Below, piece after piece: positions 21,206 to 32,149 of a stretch of DNA of 42,332 bases (position 1 is its first letter; every line of letters begins with the position of its first letter). Both the position numbers and the translations under genes were made by a program. Under the pieces are notes generated by a model. It was not told the DNA's origin and ran no database searches. It saw only the letters and a list, made by a program, of their open reading frames with translations. This stretch comes from Welwitschia mirabilis (Eukaryota; Gnetophyta; Gnetopsida; Welwitschiales): the NCBI GenBank assembly GCA_051453625.1, contig JBOZIK010000001.1:265568727-265611058 (forward strand), given 5' to 3'.

Positions 21206-21880
21206 ATGGATGCCGAAATTGCAGCCATTGAAATAAATAATACGTGGGAGCTAACTAATCCCTTAAAAGGGCACCAAGTAATTAGTGTAAAATGGGTCTA
21301 CAAAACAATCTTAAAGGAGAACAAAAAATTTGACAGGTATAAGGTACATTTGATGGTCAAGGGATATAGGAAAGAGTATGAGATTAACTACAAAAAAGTC
21401 TTTGCTCTAATTACAAGGCATAATACAATCAGATTAGTGATTACATTGGTAGTATAGAATTTGTAGCCTATCTTTCAACTCAATGTTAAATATTCTTTCC
21501 TACATGAAAACTGAAGGAAAAGGTATTTGTTGATCAATCCCCTAGTTACATTGAGTTTGGCAACGAGCATAGAGTTTATAAATTAAAGAAAGCTCTTTAT
21601 GGATTAAAACAAGCCTTGCAAGCTTGGTATAGCCAGATTAAGGCTTATTCTAAAAGAAGGTTTTCAAAAATGTCCATACGAGCACACACTTTTTGTTAAA
21701 GTTAGAGAGGGAGGAAAAATGCTCATTGTGTGTTTATATGTCGATGATCTTATTTTTATCAGAAGTAATATTATCATGTTTAAAGAGTTTAAGAAGTCAA
21801 TGATGGTTGAATTTGAAATGTCTAATCTTGGTTCGATGCATTAATTTCTTAGCATTGAAGTAGTGCATACTTCAGCTAGA
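21206..21880 (+). pseudogene. Copia reverse transcriptase relic
   Basis: Begins with the copia RT signature NNTWELTNP and VKWVYKTI (21206-21457). After a stop and frameshifts come KKALYGLKQA (about 21585-21615) and the catalytic YVDD box at 21737-21748. The YVDD sequence itself is unaltered. Further disruption follows near 21840 (stop after GSMH). Confidence 0.9.
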
Positions 21881-22076
21881 ATATTTGTTTCTGAAAAGAA
21901 GTATGTGCAAGAAATTTTTGATAGGTTTTAGATGAAGGATTATAATCTTGTGAACACTTCAGCTAACTTTGGCTCAAACCTAAATAAGGATCATAAAGGA
22001 AAGATAGGAGATAGCACACTTTAAAAGAAAATTATGGATACCCTAATCTATTTGACTACAACATGACTAGACATAA

Positions 22077-22600
22077 ATGAATTTTATGAGTTTGACAAGT
22101 AGATACATGAAGAATCCAATAGAGATGCATTTGCTAACTGCCAAGATAATATTTCATTACTTGCAAGGAACTAAAGATTTTAGTTTATTCTTCAAGAATG
22201 ATACAAGGCTAAATTTGATTGGTTTTATTGACAGTGATTATGCAGGAGATGTAGATGATAAGAAAAACACTTAAACTATGTTTTTATGCTAGGATTAGGG
22301 GTTGTTTCATGGTCATATAAGAAGCAATCAATTATCACATTGTTAATAATAGAATCTAAATTTGTTGCTGAGACAGCTTGTGCATGTCAAGCTATCTGGT
22401 TGAGGAAAATTCCTGAGGAGCTATAATTCAAATAAGTGGAAACTACTATAATTTTTTATGATAATAATTCATCCGTTAAACTCTCCAAAAAATCCTACGT
22501 TACATGGAAGAAGCAATTATATTGATGTGAAGTTCCATTTTCTAAGAGATCTCAACAACAATGAAATGATTGACCTTAAGTAGTACAAAAGTGAAGAACA
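22077..22600 (+). pseudogene. Copia RNase H relic
   Basis: Contains FIDSDYAGD with the catalytic Asp at 22230-22232, then in another frame VSWSYKKQ and ESKFVAE (Glu 22352-22354), FYDNNSSVKL (Asp 22460-22462) and finally IDVKFHFLRD. These are the RNase H landmarks at the C-terminus of copia polyproteins. They are broken by stops and a frameshift after 22274. Confidence 0.88.
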
Positions 22601-22735
22601 ATTAGCTAATTTGTTAATAAAACCTCTTAGATTTCTTCCCTTCCAAAATTTGAGAAGGTCAATGGGCATTTGCACTTTAGAGAATCCTGTTTAATGGAGT
22701 TGCATAAGTAAACTAAAATCTAAAAGCTTTCAGTT

Positions 22736-22747
22736 TAAGAGAAGGAT
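22736..22747 (+). other. Copia polypurine tract
   Basis: TAAGAGAAGGAT ends directly at the 3' LTR start, the expected place for plus-strand priming. Confidence 0.75.
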
Positions 22748-23028
22748 TGTTAGAAATAAGATAAGTAATTATTAGGCTTTGCTGTGTTATCTCAATCAAT
22801 AATAGCCCTAGTCTTTAGGAGTTCAGTTCATCAGTTGAGAATATCTTTTTGTTACCCTAATTTTAGGAGTAGCCTTTAAATGATAGTTCCTATTTCTATG
22901 TTTCTGTTATGTATTTATCTATTTATTGACCGTAGTAGTTCTTAATTAAAAGAATGAAAGTATTTCATCCTTTTTAGCTTTCCTCTCTTTTATGCTCATC
23001 TCTGTTTATTCTATCTTACTTTGTAGCA
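22748..23028 (+). repeat. Copia 3' LTR
   Basis: Starts TGTTAGAAATAAGATAAG, ends TTTGTAGCA, and is collinear with the 5' LTR. Differences are mainly transitions plus a few small indels. Confidence 0.93.
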
Positions 23029-23033
23029 GTTAT
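23029..23033 (+). repeat. Target site duplication, right (GTTAT)
   Basis: Matches GTTAC before the 5' LTR at four of five bases. Confidence 0.7.
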
Positions 23034-24960
23034 AATGATAATGGCATTGCAACCCTGATAGAGGAAACACCTGCATTTTTTATGCAGGAGGATGACTTTG
23101 AGCACGATTTAGTGATTTAGGGGGAAAGAAGGATAAGAGATACATTGACTACATTCAAGTAAGGAGAAAATCATGTGAGATTTATGAGGAACTAAGCACA
23201 ATGAGAAGATCCATGATGTAGTGGGATGAGGTCTTGTCTATGTTGAAGCTATGTTATGGACAATGGAAAGATCATAATATGTTTCCCTAACAATTTAGAA
23301 TGCAATGTCCAAGTTAACATTGCCACCTCTTTTTAATTTAAGAAAATAAATGTTAGCTACTTTTTAAAGAAAAAACAACATGAACCTAAATGTCCTTCAC
23401 TAAAACTAGTTCCCATTTTCAACCTAGATTTTGATGTTTATCTACTTGGTTAATAGGCTGCAAGTAAGGGAAGAAAGCATAGAGAAAAGGGAGGTTCCCT
23501 GTTCCAATTCTTTATAGTAGCAAAATAAATCTAAAATAAAATTTTTAATATATAGATGGTAATATGCCAAATATTATTAATGAAATAGATTCTATTAATC
23601 TCTAAGGTATAAGTAATAAATCTAGATTAGTTATGCAAGACCAATAAAATATATACTTCTAAATTATTTAAGTATAACTAAGGTTCTATTGAATTAAACT
23701 ATAATTGTAGGACTATAGATTCTAAATCCTTTAAATCTTTAAGATGATTCTGTTGAACAACTCGGTATGAAATTAAGAATAAATTATAATTATAGAAATT
23801 TAACAATTGATGATATCAATAATATCTTAAGGAAATTCCATAAAAATTTAATCATCTATAACAAAATTTTTGATGCACAATCAAATGGATGTATATTTTA
23901 TCAAATTGTAAATAAGATAATATTGTTTATACAAGATCAATATTCATTCCTTAAATTATAGTATCATCACTTAAAATCTTAAATAAAAAGATATTTTAAA
24001 ATTTAAAATCATAAGGAATGTAGCCAATATTACCCTCCCAGGAAATATAGAGATAACAAATGAAGTTCAATAATACATAAATATTTATAGAAATGTGAAA
24101 ACTCATAGGAGACATCTAACTTTAAGTCTTCTCTATCTAGTTCCTCAAGACATTTCCTACACAATAAGCATGGTATAAGAATTGTACCTTCACAGTTCCC
24201 ATTATGGTACATGGCAAGGTATGGAATGATAAAGGTTCTGAAATGATAATAGATGACAAAAAAAACTAGAAAAGACCAAGGCTTCATTTGAACTTATATT
24301 ATTTTACTGTTACTTCATAATAGATTTTAATAATCTAGTTGCACATAATTCAGGAGGGACAAATGGTAAAATTAGCCATATTTTCCCTATTCATCTTGGA
24401 ACTTTGGTCGTATGGCCCTGGGACTCCCTTTAGAGAGCATCTCTTCTTGAAGTCCAAACAAGTAATTACCCTATTTAGTTTTAGTTTCTTATTTTAAAAT
24501 CATCATCTAAGATTGATAACCAAAACAAGTTATATCAAGAACTTGTCACAATGCTTTGACAAGATGGGAAGGGTTATGATACAAGTACCCAAGAAAAGTA
24601 CTAATACAAGGCTATGAAGTTTTAACATACTAGGAAGATCTAAACAATATGTAAGAATAACCATACAAGAATTTAATAAAAATTAAAATCGTTCAAAAAT
24701 TAGACTGTTTGAGATGCAATAAATAAGCACTATACAAGAAATAAATGAAAAACCAAGAATCATATAAGAATGAAATGAAGACCATACACCATACAAGAAA
24801 TTTGTTTAATCCACAAACCATACCAAAATACATACAAAAATTTAAAGAAATTGAAGATTCCAAGCTTCAAGGTTTCAAGGCTCGTCTAAGCTCCAAGCTA
24901 ATGTTCCAAGGCTTATCCAAGCTCTAAGATTAAATGGCAAGATTCGTTAGTCCAAACTTT
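23034..24960. other. AT-rich intergenic, no supported gene
   Basis: The stretch right after the copia insertion (23034-23120) reads as a short open frame (LIEETPAFFMQEDDFEH...) ending in a stop at about 23119. It is too short to assign. Frames at 23767-23961 (+), 24030-24287 (-) and 24745-24927 (+) have no recognisable domain. A 16-mer GATTGATAACCAAAAC at about 24510 also follows the copia PBS at 18619. Confidence 0.4.
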
Positions 24961-24991
24961 CTCAAGTTAGAAATATGGGAAGATAAAGGTC

Positions 24992-25114
24992 CTATTTATA
25001 GGATGATGAAAAGACACCATAGTAAGGAAGTGGTGAAAGTGGTGGAGGTGATAAAAGGGATGTAAGTGGTGTGGTAAAAGTGGTGGAGGTGTGGAAGTGG
25101 TGGAAGTGATGGAA
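24992..25114 (-). repeat. GTGG-rich degenerate repeat beside TATA-like motif
   Basis: 25028-25114 is a G-rich, C-free-looking tract built on GTGGTGGAGGTG, with the 15-mer AAAGTGGTGGAGGTG exact at 25036 and 25077. On the - strand it is a CCACCTCC tract just upstream of CATCCTATAAATAGG (TATA-like, 24992-25001), an LTR-type promoter layout. No second LTR was found, so it may be a solo LTR on the - strand. Confidence 0.45.
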
Positions 25115-26489
25115 ATTTTGTAACCCTTGGTAGGTCATTGGGAGTATTAATATTATAATAATAAACAACAATGCTCCACATGTAAATTAAAATTAATCTC
25201 ATAACTAGTAATTTCCAAAACCACATAAAAAATATTTTCCATTTAAAATAAATAAATAAAACTATAATAGTTATAATGATTTAGTAATGAAAATAAATCA
25301 TTAAAAATTTTCAACAAGGAAATATTAAGACTTCTACAAAATATGAAGAATTATTGCATAAAGTTTTCTTAATAAAAATTACATCACTAGAAAAATAAAA
25401 TAAATACATGTAATAATTAAACTAGTTTATGACATTAAAGATTATATAAAAAGCTCTCGAACCTTGAAGGTTTGGACATAACAATCTTTAACATAAGTTA
25501 ATAAATCATAATAAATCACATCAGTTCATAATAGATTGATGACTTAATTACACACTACATAAGCATGCAATACCTAAACAACCATGAAATAATAATAGTT
25601 ACGATTGATGACTTAAAGACAATTACATAAATAATAAACTATAAACTAAAACAGCTAGTAGAAATCTTAAATTTCTTTAAAAGCTAAGTTTATCATAGCA
25701 TTAGATCTTAAAGGTATAGAATGCTCCTAGCATGTATAATTCTACATTAAATCACTTTGTTTGAAAGGACGTTTTAATGTAAAGGTTGTGAATGCAAAAT
25801 GGGAAGAAAATAGCACTTGAAATCTATAAGAAATAATGGCTAGAATCATGTAATCATGTTATACATGAAATATAAATTCTTAAAGATTAATAAATTTAAG
25901 TACATTAACCTTTGCTTTCTTTAGGGGAAAAAATATTCCTATAAATGATGAGTTGGTAGGAATAATGTGAGGTACCCATGAGATAGGGAATAAACATTTA
26001 GTAAAATTATTAGAATAAAAACAAAGGGATATTTTAATATTCTTTTCATCTTTTATTATTATCTAATTATATATTTAAAAGTACACTAGAGATGTTACCT
26101 ATGAATTTTGAGTCCAATCCCGAAAGGATGAAACCTAAGAAGTTGGATAAATAAAGCTTAATTTATTCCTTTACATCATACTTTAGGAAAAATATCCTTA
26201 GGAAGTAAAAAATCATAATAATAAATAAACTAGAAAATTGGATTTCATAAAAATAAGAAGTGAATAACTTCTTGTCTTAGACAAGAACTACATTATCTTA
26301 TTAAAAAGAATGACTAAGAAAAATTAGTCACTTTTAATGTTATATTAAATACCTTAATATCTGTTATAACCCACATTTTGTAAGCTTTAATTAATAGGGT
26401 TTCTAAACTATATAAAACACTTTGATATTAATTTTAATGAAAATCTCTTTTTATTCTTAGTGAAGATTTATGCGTAGCCCTATAATCAA
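25115..26489. other. AT-rich intergenic
   Basis: No gene recognised. On the - strand TGTTATGTCCAAACC (about 25477-25491) could be an LTR start related to the promoter-like block at 24992, but no other boundary was found. Confidence 0.4.
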
Positions 26490-26589
26490 NNNNNNNNNNN
26501 NNNNNNNNNNNNNNNNNNNNNNNNNNNNNNNNNNNNNNNNNNNNNNNNNNNNNNNNNNNNNNNNNNNNNNNNNNNNNNNNNNNNNNNNN
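26490..26589. other. Assembly gap, 100 N
   Basis: 100-N placeholder. The flanks share no obvious duplicate. Confidence 0.99.
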
Positions 26590-27045
26590 CTTACTAGTCA
26601 ATCCTCATAAGTAATCAAATGTGATTCATCCAATCATTATAAAAACTATTTAGAATTGTCTTTTATTCATGGATGCATCTACTAATACTTATTAAAAAGA
26701 GATAAACCATCATAAGTTTAAGAATAATTAGATAAGATCTAAATAATCCTCATCTCATGATAAAATTTGTTCTTTCAGGTTATAGAAGTGATTAAAGATT
26801 TCATTAGACATTTCACAAAATACCTATGAAAAATGAGTTTTTGTAAGCAATGTTATAAGAGTTTAAAAGGATTTTTCAAACTTATTTTCTTTCTAACCAT
26901 CTCTTTTACTTAAATATAAATTTTAATACTATCAAAAAAAAATTTAATTAATTTCTACTATGAAAGTTCTAAATAAATTTGATAAATGCATGCTATTGAT
27001 TCTTGAGGGTTGAAGATGTTTACATTCCATTTTATGTACCATGAC
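26590..27045. other. AT-rich intergenic
   Basis: Nothing recognised between the gap and the LTR that starts at 27046. Confidence 0.45.
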
Positions 27046-28287
27046 TGATCATATCTTTATAATGATATAGATTTATCAAGTTTACATTTAGAATTATTCT
27101 TTCATAGGGATATATGTAGTAAGTTTTAAAAAAGATGCATAATTATTACAACATATAATAAAAACTCAAATAAAAGAAAAAACATATGTTGAGATTAAAT
27201 TGATCTTCAGTTAATAACATAAGGGAATGGAATGCTCCAAAGGTCTAATTCATTTGTCCTTCACTCGACCTTTTTCCAATGATTCCTGTATCCTGAAACT
27301 TGATGATCTTGTAAGCTCCACCTAAAAATTGCTAATGTAAAATGATTATGCAATAATAATGAAAGAATGAAATCAATTTAGAATTAGTTCTACCTAAATA
27401 TTGATAATGCTAAGTGAATTGTATAATAACAATGAAAGGATTTAAATTAATTTTAGAGCTAATCCTACCTAATATTGCTAATGCCAAATGAAATGTGCAA
27501 TAACAATGAAAGGATTCAAACTAGGTTTTTTTATTAAAACTAAAATAATTATACATTAGATTAATGAAAGAGGTGAAGAAAAAGAACTCTTCAACTAGCA
27601 TTCGATCACTTCACCTCCAAGAAAGAGTATCAGAGAACCATGACATCCTAGCCTTCAAATCTTCCCCAAGTTATGCCAACCCAAAAGATAATTAAAATGG
27701 ATACTTAAGGCTCTTTTATAAATGAGGAAAGGGTTGGAGCCTACATCATGATTGCTTTAGGTTTATGTAAGGGGGAGTATTTAGGGGCAATTACATAAGG
27801 AGGAACTAACAATTTTTGACATGTATTTATAAAAAGGATTCCTTTGCCTTTTAATTAAAATATGATAAAAACGTGTTCTTTGACCACTAATGATGCTGCC
27901 AATGGATGTCATATCATGTATCTTCCATGTAGTCATCCTTATTTATGCCATGTGTTACTTAAATGGGTCATTTTATACTTTTACTATGTATCACTTGAGT
28001 TTAAGGTTAAATCTGATTTATTATTTAAATGATCTCATAAGTGCAAAGTGATGAACTCCTAAAAACAATGCAGAAATGTGTGTTTTGGAACAATCTACCT
28101 CAAAAGGCCAGTGACACTAATAGCCCTAGCTAGTAACACTATTGTTCGGTATTAGGATGTGATTAGTTTATGCACAGATTTTCAAAAGATAGAAATTAAC
28201 CTTGTAATGCTAAGGAAAGTTAATGATTTCATGAAAATGTAACAAAAAGGCAAAAAACATTAATATGTGATAAAACTATGGATTTAA

Positions 28288-28334
<47 letters not shown>

Positions 28335-28380
28335 AGGCTAAATTAATTAATTATACTTGCTTAGAATGTCAATTTTAGCA
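27046..28380 (-). repeat. LARD-like element 1, 3' LTR (left copy)
   Basis: Starts TGATCATATC and pairs with 32150-33370 through long collinear blocks, for example GATTCCTGTATC and ATGAAAGAATGAAA. It carries a (CT)21 microsatellite that the right copy lacks. The inner boundary is uncertain by about 10 bp (CA at 28380 or 28390). Confidence 0.82.
28291..28332 (+). repeat. (CT)21 microsatellite
   Basis: 42 bp of uninterrupted CT. The homologous place in the partner LTR (about 33317-33325) reads TTTCTCCCT, so the array arose after the two LTRs were made. Confidence 0.98.
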
Positions 28381-28389
28381 TGTAAACAC

Positions 28390-28400
28390 ACCCCCTAACC
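28390..28400 (-). other. Polypurine tract candidate of element 1
   Basis: The - strand reads GGTTAGGGGGT just before the left LTR. A purine-rich run inside the 3' LTR is expected. Its distance from the LTR start (about 0-10 bp) depends on which boundary is chosen. Confidence 0.5.
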
Positions 28401-29614
28401 AGTCTTTTACTAGTCCCTTAGCAAAAAGTTAATGAAGAAATGGTGACATGGAAAATTAACTAAGTGAAAATGGGAATAAAGGAAATGATATGACATTTTT
28501 TTTGAATTTTTAATCAATATTTAACCATTAAGACATCAAAAGTAAAAAATTATATAAAAGCAAGTGTCATACTCCCTAATCAAAATTAAACTTTATCCTC
28601 ATAGTTAAAAAGATGAAATTTTTATGTAAGGCTTTTAAGAGCAAGTTAATTAGAAAGGCTAGCATATCATGATGATGTAAGTATTTAGGGGAAACCACAA
28701 TGAAATGTTTAAATTAAAATGTAAGTTTTAGGGAATACAAAATATGGAACTTAATGGAAATCTGTTATCTATAAATTAAAAAGCTAGATTACCTAAATTA
28801 ATGGCCAAATTTATTGAAAATTTCATGAATTTTATTCCAAATTTAAATGTGTCATAATATCATATAAATAAGATATCCTCTAAGTAAACCTACAATCAAT
28901 CAAAAATTAGTTAAGAAAATTCTCTAACTACAGTTAAAGAAAGTAAATACAACAGATTCTCCTTATTGTACCTTCTTCATTCTAATTTTTACCTTTTCTA
29001 CAATCATGCCTTATTCCTTATTTCAAGCATTTTTTTATCTAATTAGGTATCTAGTGTTATGACACCTCCTTCCAACAGAGTTAAACATGTTGACATATGA
29101 AGGAGTCAGTGCTACATTGACAGTGAGAATTTATATCCCTAAGGCAGTTAAACATGTCATAAATTAAATCATTAGAAATGCATTACTGATGAGCGTTCAT
29201 AGTCCCAATATAGTTAACTAAATCCAATATTTAATTGACTAATAATTAATGTGCTTTTGAAGAGGAGATATTTCATTTCATTTTTAATCATCCTTCTCAT
29301 ATTCAATATATTTTTATGCACATAAAGAGGTCATTGGCTTGTTAGACTAATCAAGATAATTCTTATCCCTAGAAAATTCTTTGAAAGTAATTGACTTAGA
29401 ATGAAAGTAGATTTCACCTTATTTCAACCATATTTTTCAATTGCAAGATCTTATCTAAAACTAAACCTTAATAAGTTAATTTGAAAAATAATAAAAACCT
29501 TTTCTTCAAAAACTATAAATAAACTTAAATTTTACCTTATTTGTAATAATGTGATCACATATTAATGGTTTATTTCATTAAGGATTAACAACAAGGATTA
29601 TCTAATCTCATAAA
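28401..29614. other. Element 1 internal region, AT-rich part
   Basis: No coding signal is visible on either strand. Confidence 0.4.
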
Positions 29615-29821
29615 TTAGTAGACAGATGGAAGGGGAGGATGGTTGGTGGAGTTTACTAAATGGAACAAAAATGGAAGGCATGGGATATGGGGTTTAAGAT
29701 GATGATGATTTATTCTATGGCATGAGTGGTATTTGGGGTTAACTACCTGAAAGTGTTTAAGGTGGTGATTATACAAGTAAAAGTTCTTGAGTAGCTTAAG
29801 ACGTGAAAGGGCATCAAGCAC
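29615..29821 (-). pseudogene. Element 1 possible coding remnant (His-rich)
   Basis: A 68-codon - strand frame, starting MLDALSRLKLLKNF and rich in His, Pro and Leu. It lies downstream of the other relics in the element's own orientation, so it could be part of the same broken protein. No domain is recognised. Confidence 0.25.
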
Positions 29822-30170
29822 AAAAATTTAACATTTTTAATTTTTTAAAGATCTACATCTATTATAAAAGGAAAATATATTCTAAAAGAAAATACTAATT
29901 TAATAATCACACAAATAAGTTAAAAAATGTTTAAGGCATTTCCCAAGGTATTGCATGCATAACGGTTCAAAATAATTAATGCAATTTTTAAATGATGTGT
30001 CATAGATTCAAATAGGAGACTGAATCCTTATAAACATTTATACATAAATCCATAAAAATGGGAAGAACATCAACATTAAAAATAAAATTAATGCATTTAA
30101 AATGAAAAATTTTCCATCCCTTAGCATATTTCTACTTATTCAACAACTCATGTAAGACATTATTGTGGGA

Positions 30171-30365
30171 TCAAGACAAAGATTTATTGGATCCCATGGG
30201 AGAAGGAGATTGATCATCAAGAGAAGTATCAAAAAATAATTTCAAAGGTATGGAAGGTTTATCTTCATCATCAAGGTTTAAGTCTTGCTCAAAAGACAAA
30301 GATGAAAATGTCATAATTGGTTCTAGAGGTTATTAATGAAAAAATGAAGGATCTTCATAGGGTGG
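30171..30365 (-). pseudogene. Element 1 acidic Ser/Pro-rich coding relic
   Basis: A 65-codon - strand frame with one double stop. It contains FSSLSFEQDLNLDDEDKPS and DDQSPSPMGSNK. Codon composition looks protein-coding compared with the other frames. It sits about 1.8-2.0 kb from the PBS, the same distance as a similar Ser/Asn/Pro-rich relic in element 2, so the two probably descend from the same gag-like or unknown ORF. Confidence 0.45.
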
Positions 30366-30877
30366 ATTATTTAATGCCTCTTAGCTAATTTTCTCATATT
30401 TAACAAGGATCCTAAGGTATGATTCCTTATATGGTTACACAAGTGATAATAGTTGTGGTTCAAAAGTAGATACATTTTCTATTTCATTAATGTTGCTTTC
30501 ATCCTTTGATGTGTAGCTTTCTAATTTACCATTTTTTCAAATGTTTACTTACTTACAATTAATTGATCATCATCAAAATGCATTTAATACTACTTTAAAG
30601 TATAGTTTAGATGTTCATAATTGCTCAATCTCTAAGGGATGTCTAAACATAAGGTCCTCTTAGATATCATTGTTAGTTTCATTATGGGCTTTTTCAAGCT
30701 TTTCTTCCTTATTTATAAGGGATATGATTTGGTTGACATCCATTCTAGTCTTACTTAGTCCTTCAAGGTTTTGAAGGCTTGTAATTCATGGAATGTAGAA
30801 GGGTTTTATTCATTTTGTTATTGGTTAAGAACCTTAAGGATTTAATCATTAGTTTTGGGCATTTATTTAAGAAGTTA

Positions 30878-30970
30878 CTAGAGGTTTTCATTGGTTTTGC
30901 TGGTTATTTCTTCCAAATATTGAATTTGGAATTTAAGTTCATTGGAAGAAGGCTCAGTATCATCTTCTAG
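30878..30970 (-). pseudogene. Element 1 coiled-coil-like coding relic
   Basis: The - strand reads LEDDTEPSSNELKFQIQYLE and then EITSKTNEN before a stop. The charged, heptad-like pattern lies about 1.2 kb from the PBS. Element 2 has a similar EELKKMQETTRKNIENQ relic about 1 kb from its PBS. Confidence 0.4.
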
Positions 30971-32126
30971 AAATTTTTGAAAGTTATTCTAAAAGGGAAA
31001 TGAGGTGGATTGTTAATTATTAAAAGATGAAGGGTAGTGATCAAATGATAATATATATGAAAAATGAAGATGAATGATAAGGATCAAAGGATAATGAAGA
31101 ATAAGAATCTTGAAAGGCCATAAAAGGCATGAAAGAAAAGTCCTATGGGTTGATATATAGGTTTTGAAATTCATAGGTGTAAAGATATTGATTAATATAT
31201 AGACAGAGTTAAGTATACTCTTCAAAGGTTTGTATAAATTGATAAAATTCTACTATGGTTTGTTTGGATTATTCATGATTTTGAAAACTATAGGGATAAA
31301 TAGGTTAAATCTTAGAAGTTGTCTAAAACCAATTAGAAGCTCAAATCATTATCAAAGGTTTAGAAAATGGGTTAAAATTTAGGTTGAGGATTCACATTTT
31401 CTTGATTTTACAAAGTTTTAAAGAAGGTCTGTAAGTCAAAAAGGTTTAGAAAGCTATCAAATATTTATGTTTAAGTTATAAAGAGAGTTTAGAGTAGGAA
31501 CACAGATAACACCAGTGAGGGAAAGAGGTAACACTAGTGGTTTTGAGAAAAGGCATTTAAAAAAGTACAGAGGTTGATTTTAGAATAGCACAAAATAGTT
31601 TGGATTATAGGTTTTGAGAAAAGTTTGATAAAAATCCAAAATGACTTTGTACTAAAAATTTGCAAGATTACAAAAAATCCTATACATTTGTTATTCCTCT
31701 CAAAATTTTTAACATAATTAAAAATTGACAGAAAAGAAAATTTTTTAGAGATTTATAGAAATTAAAAAAACACAAAACACATAAAATAAATTATTAAGTT
31801 TAGTTCATTTTTATTTCATAATCTTGGGTTTTGATTGCACCTATAGGAAAGTTGTTAGATATGTAACTAAAATATCATATATAAAAATGAAGCTTTAGCT
31901 ATTAAAAAGGATAACTAAACTCAATAATTAGGACTAATTTAGGTTTTACTAGGAATGAACTCATACTTTCCACTAGAAGGAAAAGAAAATACAAAAATAG
32001 AAGAAAAGAGGCCTAGTTTAGGTATCAGTGGAAGGAGGACTAGTACCCATCACTAGAAAAAAAATAACTAAAAACTTACAAGGAAAAAAATCATGTACTC
32101 TTGAAAAAAATTATCACACCAATATA

Positions 32127-32144
32127 TCCCTAGAAATGGTGCCA
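32127..32144 (-). other. Primer binding site of element 1
   Basis: The - strand reads TGGCACCATTTCTAGGGA, 13 of 18 matches to TGGCGCCGTTGCCGGGGA. Four of the five differences are transitions, as expected after methyl-cytosine decay. It lies five bases inside the right LTR. Confidence 0.7.
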
Positions 32145-32149
32145 AAACC

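Larger units (their letters stand above)
18331..23028 (+). mobile_element. Ty1/copia LTR retrotransposon, complete but dead
   Basis: A 4698-bp element on the + strand. LTRs of 275 and 281 bp begin TGTTAGAAATAAG and end in CA. Next come a PBS (TGGTATTAGAGC) one base after the 5' LTR, gag, protease, integrase, reverse transcriptase and RNase H relics, and a purine-rich PPT directly before the 3' LTR. The order protease, integrase, RT, RNase H is diagnostic of Ty1/copia. In-frame stops and frameshifts break every domain, so it cannot be autonomous. LTRs look roughly 85% identical by eye, pointing to an old insertion. Confidence 0.95.

Noticed and set aside
24510-24525. 16-mer shared with the sequence after the copia PBS (18619), suggesting a second copia
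   Set aside because: No LTR, PBS or coding relic accompanies it; a 16-bp AT-rich match alone may be chance.
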